Shown here: one piece after another, positions 16,692 through 25,065 of the stretch
How positions within the stretch are numbered: position 1 is the stretch's first letter
Layout of the letters: each line of letters opens with the position of its first letter
NCBI GenBank assembly: GCA_036002485.1
Contig: DASYTI010000243.1
Coordinates: 1-37,595 of the forward strand
From: Candidatus Methylomirabilota bacterium
Lineage (GTDB): Bacteria > Methylomirabilota > Methylomirabilia > Rokubacteriales > CSP1-6
Direction of reading: 5' to 3'
Length of the DNA stretch: 37,595 nucleotides
Translations under genes and position numbers: made by a program
The notes under the pieces: model-generated
What the model was told of the DNA's origin: nothing
What the model saw: the letters and a program-made list of their open reading frames with translations, nothing else
Database searches by the model: none

Positions 16692-17567
16692 ATGACCGCG
16701 AGCGCCCCCGGGATCTATGAGATCGACGTCCAGGACATCGAGTATCTCCGCCACGGAGACAAGCCGCTGCTCGCGCGGCTCTTCAAGCCGCGGGGCACCG
16801 GGCCTTTCCCGCTCATGGTCGAATTGCACGGGGGCGCCTGGTGCCGTGGCGACCGCCTCGGCGACACCGCCATCAACGAGCCCCTGGCGAAGAGCGGCGT
16901 GGTGGTGGCGGCCCTGGATTTCCGGATGCCGCCGGACGCGGCATACCCTGGATCGTTCGCCGACATCAACTACGCCATCCGCTGGCTCAAGACCAAGGCT
17001 ACGGGGTTGGGCAGTCGCCCCGACATGGTCGGCGCCATGGGCAACTCGAGTGGCGCCCACCAGGCCATGCTCGGCGGAATGCGGCCGCGTGACCCTCGCT
17101 ATGCGGCCCTGCCGCTGCCCGCCGGCTCGCCCGCCGTCGACGCCACCGTCCGCTGCGTCATCATGTGCTCGTCCGTCATCGATCCGCTCGCGCGGTACCA
17201 CTACGCCAAGAAGCTGAAGGCGGGCGGCCCGCCGTACCCGGACATCGTCGATCGCGTGCTGCCCAGCCACGATCAGTACTGGCAGACCGAGAATGCCATG
17301 GCCGAGGGCAACCCCGTGCTCGCTCTCGAGCGCGGGGAGAAGGTCGAGCTGCCTCCCGTGCTCTATCTGCAAGGCACCAACGATGCCGCCCATCCGCGCG
17401 TCGACCTCGACCGCTTCGTCATGCACTACCGCAAGGCGGGCGGCCAGCTCGAGCTGGAGCTCTTCGAGGGCGAGACGGAGGGGTTCATCGTACGAAAGGC
17501 GGGCTCACCCGCTTCAACGAAGGCGATCGAGCGGATCATCGAGTTCGTCCACAAGCAGGTCGGATAA
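16692..17567 (+). CDS. Alpha/beta hydrolase, HSL-like (HGGAW motif)
   Basis: 291-aa predicted esterase/lipase-type hydrolase. The start is ATG 16692, supported by GAGGAG. The oxyanion motif 'MVELHGGAWCRGDR' lies near residue 40 and the nucleophile is Ser119 in 'MGNSSGAHQ'. The acid is probably Asp231 in 'GTNDAAHP'. At the position where this family carries the catalytic His ('PHGF') the sequence reads 'GETEGFIV', with Glu263. The enzyme may therefore be inactive, use another His (His234 is nearby), or represent a subgroup with a different triad. No signal peptide. Substrate unknown. Confidence 0.82.
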   Translation: MTASAPGIYEIDVQDIEYLRHGDKPLLARLFKPRGTGPFPLMVELHGGAWCRGDRLGDTAINEPLAKSGVVVAALDFRMPPDAAYPGSFADINYAIRWLKTKATGLGSRPDMVGAMGNSSGAHQAMLGGMRPRDPRYAALPLPAGSPAVDATVRCVIMCSSVIDPLARYHYAKKLKAGGPPYPDIVDRVLPSHDQYWQTENAMAEGNPVLALERGEKVELPPVLYLQGTNDAAHPRVDLDRFVMHYRKAGGQLELELFEGETEGFIVRKAGSPASTKAIERIIEFVHKQVG

Positions 17568-17603
17568 GCTCGGCGCGTTCTCCCGTGGAGCGCGGGTCCG
17601 CGA

Positions 17604-18662
17604 ATGAACCGGGGCAGGGATCTTGCCGCGGCGCTCCTAGACTACCTGCGCGCGCGGCTCGATGAGCGCGGCCTCGAGCTCTCCGAGCCCCTGACCCCGG
17701 TCTCCGGAGGATTCGACACCCGGATCTTCGCCTTCCGCCTGAGAGGCGCGGCGCCGCCGTTCGCGGGACCCTTGATCCTGCGACTGCTCGGCCCGCAGCA
17801 CGATCCCGCCCGCGTGCTGCGGGAGCGCGTGACCCAGAATACCCTCGCCGGCCTCGCCTATCCTGCGCCCCGCGTTCTCCTCGCGAGCCCCGACCCCGCT
17901 CCGCTTGGCGGAGGGTGGCTCATCATGGAGCGCTTGCCGGGGAAGCCCTTGCTCCAGGCCCGCTACCTCAACCTGAGCCGGGTTCTCGCCGACACGCAGC
18001 TGCGACTGCACGCGCTCGACGCGGAAGCGTTGTTGCGGGCCATGGACGAAGAGGGCCGGGATTCACGCGTGGCCGGCGGTCCGGCCATCAGCCGCGAGAT
18101 GATCACCATCGAGGGCCACCTCGCCCAGCTCGAAGCTCGCATCGCCCGCGGCTCTCTCGACGGGCTTCAGCCGGCCATGGCCTGGCTCGTCGAGCGCCGA
18201 CCTGGGGAGCAGTCCCCCCGGGTCATCTGCCACGGCGACTTTCACCCGCACAACATCCTCTACTCCGGAAGCTCGGTCACCGGAGTGATCGACTGGCCGA
18301 ACGTCGTGGTCGCCGAGCCCGCCTATGATGTCGCCACCACGCGCATCATCTTGCGCTTCGCGCCGATCGAGCTCTCGGCCCTGCCGGTGCCGCTGCACTG
18401 GCTGGTGGCGAACGCGCGGCTCGTCATGGTCAAGCGCTACCTCGCCGGCTACCGGCGCCGCCGATCGATCGACCCGCGCTCCCTCGCCTACTACGAGGCG
18501 CTCAGCGCGATGCGGGCCCTCGTCCGGGCCGCCGAATCGCGACGGGGCCAGGGGGCGGCCGCCTCGAATCCCCTCGACGCCTCTCGATTCGCCGAGACGC
18601 TCGCCGCCCACTTCTCGGCCATCAGCGGGATCACGCCCATCTTGCCGCCCCGGAGGCCATGA
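17604..18662 (+). CDS. Aminoglycoside phosphotransferase-fold kinase (APH family)
   Basis: 352-aa small-molecule kinase-like protein. The catalytic loop 'HGDFHPHNIL' (His210, Asp212) and the metal-binding segment 'GVIDWPNVVVAEPAYDVA' are intact. A nucleotide-lobe stretch 'LILRLLGPQHDPARVLRE' precedes them. This fold includes choline, homoserine and aminoglycoside kinases as well as many uncharacterised members, and nothing here points to antibiotic resistance in particular. It lies 36 bases after the hydrolase gene and upstream of the amino-acid importer, in the same direction, with 145 bases between it and the importer. Confidence 0.87.
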   Translation: MNRGRDLAAALLDYLRARLDERGLELSEPLTPVSGGFDTRIFAFRLRGAAPPFAGPLILRLLGPQHDPARVLRERVTQNTLAGLAYPAPRVLLASPDPAPLGGGWLIMERLPGKPLLQARYLNLSRVLADTQLRLHALDAEALLRAMDEEGRDSRVAGGPAISREMITIEGHLAQLEARIARGSLDGLQPAMAWLVERRPGEQSPRVICHGDFHPHNILYSGSSVTGVIDWPNVVVAEPAYDVATTRIILRFAPIELSALPVPLHWLVANARLVMVKRYLAGYRRRRSIDPRSLAYYEALSAMRALVRAAESRRGQGAAASNPLDASRFAETLAAHFSAISGITPILPPRRP

Positions 18663-18807
18663 GCATCGCCGAGGGCGCCCCCGCAAGGGTTGCGTTACCG
18701 TCGATTCGTGGTAGTTAAGTGGGGCCCTCTGACGCGCCAGCGCCGTCGTCGTCCTGCCGGGCTGGACACATTGAGCAGCCACCCCACGTCCTTCAGGAGG
18801 GACGCCG

Positions 18808-19668
18808 ATGAAAATCTCCGGACGGCGCTTGGTTTCTGTTTTCTTCGTCCTGACCGCGCTGCTGACGCCCGCGGCCACCGCCCAGGCCCAGGCCGGGAAG
18901 TATCCGACAGCGCCCACGGTGACGCCGCCCGCCGTGGTACGGCCCGGCAAGCTCGTGGTGGCGACCAACGCGACCTTGCCTCCCGTGCAGTTCATCGACG
19001 AGAAGGGCAATCTCCAGGGCATGCGCATCGAGCTCGGAAACGAGATCGCGAAGCGACTGGGGCTCGAGATCAACTGGGTCAACGTGCAGTTCGAGGCGCA
19101 CATCCCGGGCCTGCAGGGCGGGCGTTGGGACCTGATCGTCACCGTCCTCTTCTTCACGCCGGAGCGCGCCAAGCTCATGTACCTCATCCCGTACGAGCTC
19201 CAGGCCATCAGTATCTCCGTGCCCAAGGGCAATCCGAAGAAGCTCGCGCAGCCCACGGACCTCGCGGGGCGCCCGGTAGCCGTGGAGATCGGTGGCTACG
19301 AGGAGCGTCAGATCCGCCGCATCAACGAGGAGCAGACCAAGGCGGGCGCCAAGCCGATGGACATCCGGACCTTCAACACGTTCGCGGATTCCTATCAGGC
19401 CCTCCGCGCGGGACAGGTCGAGGCCGTGGTCAGCGTGGACGCCGTGGCCAAGTTCTACCAGGACAAGGGCGAGTTCGAGCGCGCCATGTCGGGCATCGCC
19501 GGCTCGCCCGCCACCATCGCGGCCAAGTCCAAGGACCTGGCCCAGGCCGTGCTCAAGGTGATGAACGACATGAAGGCCGACGGCACCTACGATGCGCTCT
19601 TCGACCGATACGGCGTCTCGAAGATGACGGGCAAGACGCTCGAGCTCAAGGGGCCCGATCTTCCGTAG
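18808..19668 (+). CDS. Amino-acid ABC transporter substrate-binding protein (family 3)
   Basis: 286-aa periplasmic binding protein of the polar amino-acid type. The signal peptide ends about 'ATAQAQA'. The mature part has family-3 features: 'LVVATNATLPPVQFIDEKG' near the start, 'GMRIELGNEIAKRLGLEIN', 'RWDLIVTVLFFTPERAKLM' and 'ADSYQALRAGQVEAVVS'. AGGAGG precedes ATG 18808. It is the first gene of a four-gene run (binding protein, permease, ATPase, dehydrogenase). Exact ligand unknown. Confidence 0.92.
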   Translation: MKISGRRLVSVFFVLTALLTPAATAQAQAGKYPTAPTVTPPAVVRPGKLVVATNATLPPVQFIDEKGNLQGMRIELGNEIAKRLGLEINWVNVQFEAHIPGLQGGRWDLIVTVLFFTPERAKLMYLIPYELQAISISVPKGNPKKLAQPTDLAGRPVAVEIGGYEERQIRRINEEQTKAGAKPMDIRTFNTFADSYQALRAGQVEAVVSVDAVAKFYQDKGEFERAMSGIAGSPATIAAKSKDLAQAVLKVMNDMKADGTYDALFDRYGVSKMTGKTLELKGPDLP

Positions 19669-19683
19669 GGGCCCGGCGCGCTG

Positions 19684-20412
19684 ATGTCGGGCTGGGACTG
19701 GGGGGCGTTCCGCAAGTACCTGTTCAACTTTTATCTACTCGACGGTGCGTGGACCACGGTGTGGCTATCCGTGGCCGTCATGGCCATAGGGCTCGCCCTG
19801 GGGCTCGGCGCCGCCCTCATGCGGATGTCGAGCCACCGGGTGCCGCGTGATCTCGCGCGCTTCTACATCTGGCTCATGCGGGGGACGCCGCTCCTCGTCC
19901 AGCTCATCATCATCTATACGGGGCTGCCCCAGCTCGGTATACGCCTGACGGTGATCCAGTCCGCCCTCCTGGGGCTGGGACTCAACGAGGGCGCCTATCT
20001 GGCCGAGATCATCCGCGCGGGGATCCTCTCGGTGCCGCGCGGCCAGTTCGACGCGGCGCGGGCCGTGGGCATGCCCTACTGGACCATGCTGCGCGTGGTC
20101 ATCTTGCCCCAGGCGGCGCGCGTGATCCTGCCGCCGCTCGGCAACAACTTCAACGGACTGTTGAAGACGACGTCCCTCGCCTCCGTGATCTCGCTCGAGG
20201 AGCTGCTGCGGCGCTCGCAGATGCTGATCCAGCTCGAGTTCAAGGTGCTCGAGATCTTCGTGGTGGCCGCTTGCTATTACCTCGTGATGACGAGCCTGTG
20301 GGGCATGGTCCAGCGGCGCCTCGAGGCCCACTTCGGCCGACCCTACGGCTCCTCCGGAGAGCCGCCGCGCCGGGTCATCGACCGCACTCTGCTCGAGCAG
20401 GACGCGCGCTGA
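19684..20412 (+). CDS. Amino-acid ABC transporter permease (HisM/GlnP type)
   Basis: 242-aa inner-membrane permease with about five membrane helices. Family marks are 'FYIWLMRGTPLLVQLIIIYTG' (given from about residue 60; the conserved core is RGTPLLVQL), 'EGAYLAEIIRAGILSVPRGQ' and the EAA loop 'FDAARAVGMPYWTMLRVVIL'. Its TGA overlaps the ATG of the ATPase. It begins 15 bases after the binding-protein stop. Confidence 0.93.
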   Translation: MSGWDWGAFRKYLFNFYLLDGAWTTVWLSVAVMAIGLALGLGAALMRMSSHRVPRDLARFYIWLMRGTPLLVQLIIIYTGLPQLGIRLTVIQSALLGLGLNEGAYLAEIIRAGILSVPRGQFDAARAVGMPYWTMLRVVILPQAARVILPPLGNNFNGLLKTTSLASVISLEELLRRSQMLIQLEFKVLEIFVVAACYYLVMTSLWGMVQRRLEAHFGRPYGSSGEPPRRVIDRTLLEQDAR

Positions 20413-21185
20413 TGCCGCCCGCCGAGCCCGCCGTCCAGGCGCAGGGCGTGCACAAGTTCTACGGCTCCCTGCACGTCTTGCGCGGTATCGACCTCGAGGT
20501 GCGCCGCGGCCAGGTCATCGTCGTCCTCGGGCCCAGTGGATCGGGCAAGAGCACGTTCCTGCGCTGCTTGAACCACCTGGAGGCCATCGAGCGGGGATCG
20601 ATCCGCATCTGCGGTGAGCTCATCGGCTATCGAGAGACGCCGGCCGGCCTCGCGGAGCTGCGCGACGCGGAGGTGGCGCGCCACCGTCGGCGGATCGGCA
20701 TGGTCTTCCAGCAATTCAATCTCTTTCCGCATCTGACCGCCCTCCGGAACATCATGGCCGGCCCCCTGCACGTCCTCCGCGAGAGCCGCGAGGCCGCGGA
20801 AGCCGAGGCGCGGCGGCTGCTCTCGCTCGTCGGCCTGCCCGAGAAGGCGGAGACCTATCCCGGGCAGCTCTCGGGAGGGCAGCAGCAGCGCGTGGCCATC
20901 GCGCGGGCGCTGGCCATGCGGCCCGAGGTCATGCTCTTCGACGAGCCCACCTCGGCCCTCGATCCCGAGATGATCAGCGAGGTGCTGGAGGTCATGACCG
21001 CGCTCTCCAGGCAGGGCATGACCATGATCGTGGTCACCCATGAAATGGGGTTCGCCCGGGCCGTGGCCAACCGCGTGGTCCTCGTGGACGAGGGCCGCGT
21101 GGTCGAGGACGCCGCCCCCGGCGAATTTTTCACGAATCCGCAGAACGAGCGCACGCGTGCCTTTCTCGACAAGATCCTCCATTAA
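20412..21185 (+). CDS. Amino-acid ABC transporter ATP-binding protein (GlnQ/HisP type)
   Basis: 257-aa ATPase. It shows Walker A 'GPSGSGKST', Q-loop 'FQQFNLFPHLT', signature 'LSGGQQQRVAIARAL', Walker B 'VMLFDEPTSALDPE' and switch 'VTHEMGFAR'. The start is the ATG overlapping the permease stop at 20410-20414, although the frame is open further upstream inside the permease gene. It forms a complete importer with the two preceding genes. Confidence 0.94.
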   Translation: MPPAEPAVQAQGVHKFYGSLHVLRGIDLEVRRGQVIVVLGPSGSGKSTFLRCLNHLEAIERGSIRICGELIGYRETPAGLAELRDAEVARHRRRIGMVFQQFNLFPHLTALRNIMAGPLHVLRESREAAEAEARRLLSLVGLPEKAETYPGQLSGGQQQRVAIARALAMRPEVMLFDEPTSALDPEMISEVLEVMTALSRQGMTMIVVTHEMGFARAVANRVVLVDEGRVVEDAAPGEFFTNPQNERTRAFLDKILH

Positions 21186-21197
21186 GGAGCGTCGACG

Positions 21198-22256
21198 GTG
21201 AAAGACGGCACGATCGGATTCGGCCTCGTGGGCACCGGCATGGCCGGGCTGTTTCACGCCAAGGAGCTGCGACAGGTCAGGGGCGCCCGGCTCGCCGCCG
21301 TCTGCTCTCGCGATCCCGGGCGGCTCCAGGCCTTCGCAAGGGAGTGGGAAGTGCCTCGCGCCTACGCTCATTTCAGCGAGCTCTGCCTGGATCCCGACGT
21401 GGACGTGGTGTGCGTCCTCACGCCGACGGGGACCCATCTCGAGGTGGCGCGGGCCGCGTCCGAAGCGGGCAAGCACATTCTCGTCGAGAAGCCCCTCGAC
21501 GTCAGCCTCGCGCGCGCCGATGAGATGATCCGCCTCTGCCGGAGGAATCGGACCAAGCTGGGCGTGATCTTTCAGATGCGGTTCGGCACGGTGGCGGCCC
21601 GTATGAAGGAAGCCGTCCAATCCGGCGCCCTCGGGCGGGTCTTTCTCGCCGATGCCGTGGACAAGTCGAGCCGGACGGCCGCCTATTACAACTCGGCGGA
21701 GTGGCGGGGGACCAAGACCCTCGAGGGCGGAGGCTGTCTCATGACCCAGTCCATCCACATCGTGGACCTGCTCCAGCACGTGGTGGGTCCGGTACGCTCT
21801 GTGATCGGCCGCGTGGCCACCGCGCAGCACGCCATCGAGGTCGAGGACACGGCCACCGCGCTGGTGTCTTTCGAGAGCGGGGCCATGGGCGTCATCGAGA
21901 GCACGTCGTCGATCAAGCCTGCTCTCAAGTCGCGGCTCGAGCTCCACGGGGACCATGGCACCATCGTCGCCAATGCCCAGTACGATCAGATCCTCTTCTG
22001 GAACGTGGGCGGGAAGACCGTGCCTGACGTGGAGAAGAGCTTCGCCATCGGCGACATCGATGACCCGTGGGCCTACCCGCAGGTTCGCCACCGAGTCCAG
22101 CTTCAAGACATGGTGGACGCCATCCGCGAGGATCGGGAGCCCGTGCTCACCGGCGAGGACGCGCGCGTCTCGCTCGCCATCGTCATGGCCATCTACGAAT
22201 CGTCGCGGACCGGCCGGGAAGTTCTTCTCAGAGACCTAGGCTCGACGAACCAGTGA
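21198..22256 (+). CDS. Gfo/Idh/MocA family oxidoreductase
   Basis: 352-aa NAD(P)-dependent dehydrogenase. The N-terminal Rossmann fold has 'IGFGLVGTGMAGLFHAKEL'. The family motif 'EKPLD' (about residue 97) supplies the usual catalytic-region Lys. The C-terminal alpha/beta domain begins near residue 120 and includes 'GGGCLMTQSIHIVDLL', with the His/Asp pair typical of the family. GTG start at 21198, eight bases after AAGGAG. Only 12 bases separate it from the amino-acid ATPase gene, so it belongs to the importer operon and may act on the imported compound or its precursor (inference). The substrate cannot be read from the sequence. Confidence 0.9.
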   Translation: MKDGTIGFGLVGTGMAGLFHAKELRQVRGARLAAVCSRDPGRLQAFAREWEVPRAYAHFSELCLDPDVDVVCVLTPTGTHLEVARAASEAGKHILVEKPLDVSLARADEMIRLCRRNRTKLGVIFQMRFGTVAARMKEAVQSGALGRVFLADAVDKSSRTAAYYNSAEWRGTKTLEGGGCLMTQSIHIVDLLQHVVGPVRSVIGRVATAQHAIEVEDTATALVSFESGAMGVIESTSSIKPALKSRLELHGDHGTIVANAQYDQILFWNVGGKTVPDVEKSFAIGDIDDPWAYPQVRHRVQLQDMVDAIREDREPVLTGEDARVSLAIVMAIYESSRTGREVLLRDLGSTNQ

Positions 22257-22374
22257 TCCGACCGTGGGTTTCCGCAACCGTGGTGCTGGGCCTCATCGAG
22301 GGTGATCGCCTCGCTCACGACCACCGACCGGGATCGGAGTGGACGCGCGCCCCCGATGAGGCCCGGCCGGCGGT

Positions 22375-22764
22375 TCACATCGTGGGCCGACGGGTCTCCA
22401 CGGTCGTGGTCGAGCTTTTCCGCGACATGGCCACCATGGCCATGATGATGACGATGAAGAGCACGGCTCCGATGATCGCAGCCACCGTCGGGTCCATGCC
22501 GAGGAACTTGTTCCGCTCTGTCTCCACGATGCGCTCAGATCTCGTGTCGGACCGATAGTCCGTCCGGGTATCGGACTGCTTCGACTCCGACCCGGGCGCG
22601 ACCTGCGGCTGAGCCGGCTGCCCCTGCTGGCTCTGGCCCTGCTGAGACGTCGAGTCCTTCGTGGTATCGGGGCTGCTCGACTGGGCGCCGGCGGTGCCGG
22701 CCACCAGCGCGCCCGTTAGCAACATGCTTCCGAAAATGGCGGTCAGGCGTTTCGCATTTGGCAT
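22375..22764 (-). CDS. Small exported Q/S-rich protein with C-terminal membrane helix
   Basis: 129-aa protein not recognised as a known family. ATG 22764 is preceded by GGAGG. A signal peptide covers about residues 1-28 ('TGALVAGTAGAQ'). A low-complexity linker of Ser, Gln, Pro, Asp and Thr follows (about 29-85). After a charged stretch with 'RSERIVETERNKFLGMDPT' comes one C-terminal membrane helix ('VAAIIGAVLFIVIIMAMVAM') and a short tail 'SRKSSTTTVETRRPTM'. The likely topology is a periplasmic flexible linker with a tail facing the cytoplasm. It has its own upstream gap of about 240 bases and no operon partner. Confidence 0.65.
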   Translation of the reverse strand: MPNAKRLTAIFGSMLLTGALVAGTAGAQSSSPDTTKDSTSQQGQSQQGQPAQPQVAPGSESKQSDTRTDYRSDTRSERIVETERNKFLGMDPTVAAIIGAVLFIVIIMAMVAMSRKSSTTTVETRRPTM

Positions 22765-23003
22765 CACGTATCCTCCGTGTATTGCTCGTTGCCAGAGGCC
22801 ATAAGGGTCGTCCACTCGTGCACAAGCAGAGCAACGGACGTGCCAAGAGCAGAATGGCGACCTTTTTTCTCGCTGATCCTCGCGTCTATGGTGTTCGCCC
22901 CGTGTAGGCGAAGGAATTCGCGGGCCGCGTCGAGGGCGGTCGTGCACCGAAAGGACGTGACGGGCGGAAGCTACTCGGTCGTACCTACCGGCTCGGGATA
23001 AGA

Positions 23004-23834
23004 CTAGCTGCCGAACAAGCGCCGTTCGATGCGGGCAGGCACGAGCGGATGGACGAGCATCCACGCGATGGTGAGGCATCTGGCTCCCCGGAGCTCCTCG
23101 AGCCCGATCCGCATGTTCACGTGGCCCGCTTCCGGCTGATCCCGATAGGTGCCGAAAAGCCGGTCCCACCACGGAAAGATGCTGCCGAAGTTGCTATCAG
23201 TCTCCGGCACGAGGACAGAGTGGTGGACGCGGTGGAGGTCCGGCGTGACGATGACTCGACGAAGCGTGCCCTCGAGCCCGGACGGCAGACCCACGTTGGC
23301 GTGGGCGAAGACCGACACCAGGACGAATCCAAGCTCGTGGAGCAAGACCGCGGCCACGGGGGCACCGGTCAGGGCAATGGTGCCAAGGCCGGCCATTACG
23401 CCGACGGCGGTCTCGAGGGGATGGAAGCGGAAGCCCAGGGTGAAGTCATAGTCAGGATCGGCATGGTGTACGCGGTGGAAGCGCCAGAGCAAGGGCAGGC
23501 GGTGGAAGAGCCGGTGCTGCAGATAGCCCGCCAGATCCAGCAAGAGCACCGACGCCCCGATGGCGAGCCAGGCCGGCGCCTTCACCACGTTGAACAGCCC
23601 CCACCCGCGCTCCCCTACGATAAGAGCGAAGGCGATGCCGGTGACGGGAAAGGCCAGACGCGTGAGGAGCATGCTCAGTCCCCAGATCGCGAGATTGTGG
23701 AGCCAGCGCGTGCGGAGCGATGCCGTCAACCGGCGACGCGGGGCCGCGCCTTCCCACACCGCCACCAGCGCGATGGCCAGGAAGAGGGCGCAGAAGTGAA
23801 GCGTGGGCTCGTGAGTGAGGAGCAGGGTTTCCAT
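23004..23834 (-). CDS. Sterol desaturase / fatty acid hydroxylase family protein
   Basis: 276-aa integral membrane di-iron oxygenase of the fatty-acid hydroxylase superfamily. Histidine boxes are visible: 'HRLFHRLPLLWRFHRVHH' (HxxxH and HxxHH) near residue 110-125, the intervening 'RFHPLE', and 'DLHRVHHS' near residue 195. Four to five hydrophobic segments surround them. These clusters bind the two irons. Substrates in this superfamily are sterols, hopanoid or fatty-acyl chains and carotenoids; nothing here decides between them. The gene is separate from its neighbours by gaps on both sides. Confidence 0.88.
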   Translation of the reverse strand: METLLLTHEPTLHFCALFLAIALVAVWEGAAPRRRLTASLRTRWLHNLAIWGLSMLLTRLAFPVTGIAFALIVGERGWGLFNVVKAPAWLAIGASVLLLDLAGYLQHRLFHRLPLLWRFHRVHHADPDYDFTLGFRFHPLETAVGVMAGLGTIALTGAPVAAVLLHELGFVLVSVFAHANVGLPSGLEGTLRRVIVTPDLHRVHHSVLVPETDSNFGSIFPWWDRLFGTYRDQPEAGHVNMRIGLEELRGARCLTIAWMLVHPLVPARIERRLFGS

Positions 23835-23877
23835 GGTCGAGACAATGCCTACGGCGGGAGGGAAATCCTCCCTGGAG

Positions 23878-24075
23878 CTACCGCCTGCGGATCCAGCGCA
23901 CCGCGATGGCCGCGGCCGCCGCGCCCACGGACAGCAGGGCGAGCGTGCTCGGACCCGGCACTCTTATCGGCGGAGCCGTGTTGGTAGCAAGCGCAAGTGA
24001 GGCCGTGACCAGAAGGGCCGCCGCGACGGCCAGCAGGAACAGGGCCTTGACGAGAAGGGAAGGCAAGGTCTTCAA
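23878..24075 (-). CDS. 65-aa miniprotein: signal peptide plus PEP-CTERM-like sorting tail
   Basis: Tiny exported protein. The best start is TTG at 24075: AAAGGAGG lies eight bases upstream at ideal spacing, and translation then begins directly with a signal peptide ('KTLPSLLVKALFLLAVAAA', cleavage near 'SLALA'). An ATG-like frame to 24174 exists but has no such support. After only about eight to ten residues ('TNTAPPIR') comes the tail 'VPGPSTLALLSVGAAAAAI', then 'AVRWIRRR': motif, hydrophobic helix, Arg cluster. This is the layout of exosortase-type sorting signals with VPGPSTL in place of VPEPATL. Virtually no mature domain remains, so it may be a small surface peptide, a carrier for modification, or the stub of a larger protein. 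Confidence 0.6.
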   Translation of the reverse strand: MKTLPSLLVKALFLLAVAAALLVTASLALATNTAPPIRVPGPSTLALLSVGAAAAAIAVRWIRRR

Positions 24076-24309
24076 GATTGGGCCTCCTTTGGAAATGGAT
24101 TTCCGGTGGAACCAGCAGGGCCCGTGCCAGACCGGGGAGGGCAGTCGCGGCCTGCATTTACGGTCCCGCGTCACGGTCGCCCTGCCCCGGCTGTCAAGCG
24201 CTCCGACACCCTGTCGCCGAGCCAGCCCGCCCTCTCTACTCGCGGGGGCCTATGCTCGATCCTGGACGAGGGTGGACAATGGGGGCGGCGCCGGGAAGGG
24301 AGGGCCGTG

Positions 24310-25008
24310 ATGAATGTACGGGTCGGGACCAGCGGCTTCGCCTACAAGGAATGGAAGGGCAGGTTCTATCCGGAGGACATCAAGGCGAAGGACATGCTGC
24401 GCTACTACGGGACACAGTTCCAGAGTGTGGAGATCAACAACACGTTCTATCGCATGCCGAGCGAAACCGTGCTCCGGGAATGGGCCGAGCAGGTTCCGGA
24501 CGCATTCACGTTCGTGCTGAAGGCGCCCCAGCTCATCACGCACCGGAAGAGGCTGAAAGAGGTCGAGTCACCAGCCTCGCTCTTCTTCGAGAGGGCGGGG
24601 GCGCTGGGCCCGCGACTTGGTCCTCTGCTCTTCCAGCTCCCGCCCAACCTGAAGAAGGACATGGCGCGGCTCACCACGTTCTTGGCCCTCGTCCCCGAGG
24701 ATCGGCGAGTCGCCCTCGAGGTGCGGCACGCGTCGTGGTACGACGGCGAGGTCTATGATGCCTTGCGCGCGCGCGACGTCGCGCTCTGCATCACGGATGC
24801 CGAGGACGTGCAGACGCCGTTCCAGGCGACGGCCGACTGGGGCTACCTGCGGCTGCGACGCGTGGGCTACACGGACACCGCCCTGCCGCAGTGGCGCGCG
24901 CGCATCACCTCCCAGGAGTGGCGCGATGCGTTCGTGTTCTTCAAGCACGAGGACGAAGCAACGGGTCCGCAGCTCGCGCGGCAGTTCATCACGTTGCTGG
25001 AAAGCTGA
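24310..25008 (+). CDS. DUF72 family protein (YecE-like)
   Basis: 232-aa TIM-barrel-like DUF72 protein. The opening 'VRVGTSGFAYKEWKGRFYP' and the following 'YYGTQFQSVEINNTFYRMP' are the family signature. Later segments are 'PLLFQLPPNLKKDM', 'VALEVRHASWYDGEVY', 'WGYLRLRRVGY' and 'FVFFKHEDEATGPQLA'. The start is ATG 24310 after GGGAGGG; the frame is open upstream to 24106 without family similarity. The biochemical role of DUF72 is unknown to me. It converges with the CoA-binding protein gene on the other strand. Confidence 0.9.
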   Translation: MNVRVGTSGFAYKEWKGRFYPEDIKAKDMLRYYGTQFQSVEINNTFYRMPSETVLREWAEQVPDAFTFVLKAPQLITHRKRLKEVESPASLFFERAGALGPRLGPLLFQLPPNLKKDMARLTTFLALVPEDRRVALEVRHASWYDGEVYDALRARDVALCITDAEDVQTPFQATADWGYLRLRRVGYTDTALPQWRARITSQEWRDAFVFFKHEDEATGPQLARQFITLLES

Positions 25009-25033
25009 GGGCCCCCCGCCGCGAGCTCGGCGT

Positions 25034-25053
25034 CACCGGCAGAGCTGCCGGTG
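25034..25053 (-). promoter_or_regulatory. Hairpin downstream of in-frame UGA: candidate bacterial SECIS
   Basis: Perfect 8-bp stem CACCGGCA / TGCCGGTG with apical loop GCTC on the minus strand. The loop begins 20 bases after the TGA at 25068-25066 of the CoA-binding protein gene. A short stem-loop with G in the first two loop positions and a UGA-to-loop distance of about 16-37 bases is the published consensus for bacterial SECIS elements. No T-run follows on either strand, which argues against a classic intrinsic terminator. A terminator without a U-tract between two convergent genes is the main alternative. Confidence 0.35.
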
Positions 25054-25065
25054 GTCGACCATGAG

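Noticed and set aside
18663-18807. Possible promoter before the amino-acid importer (TTGCGT ... TAGTTA)
   Set aside because: Both boxes match the consensus poorly; not better than chance.
20343-22106. 587-codon minus-strand open frame
   Set aside because: Antisense of the amino-acid ATPase and Gfo/Idh/MocA genes; His/Asp/Gly-rich noise composition.
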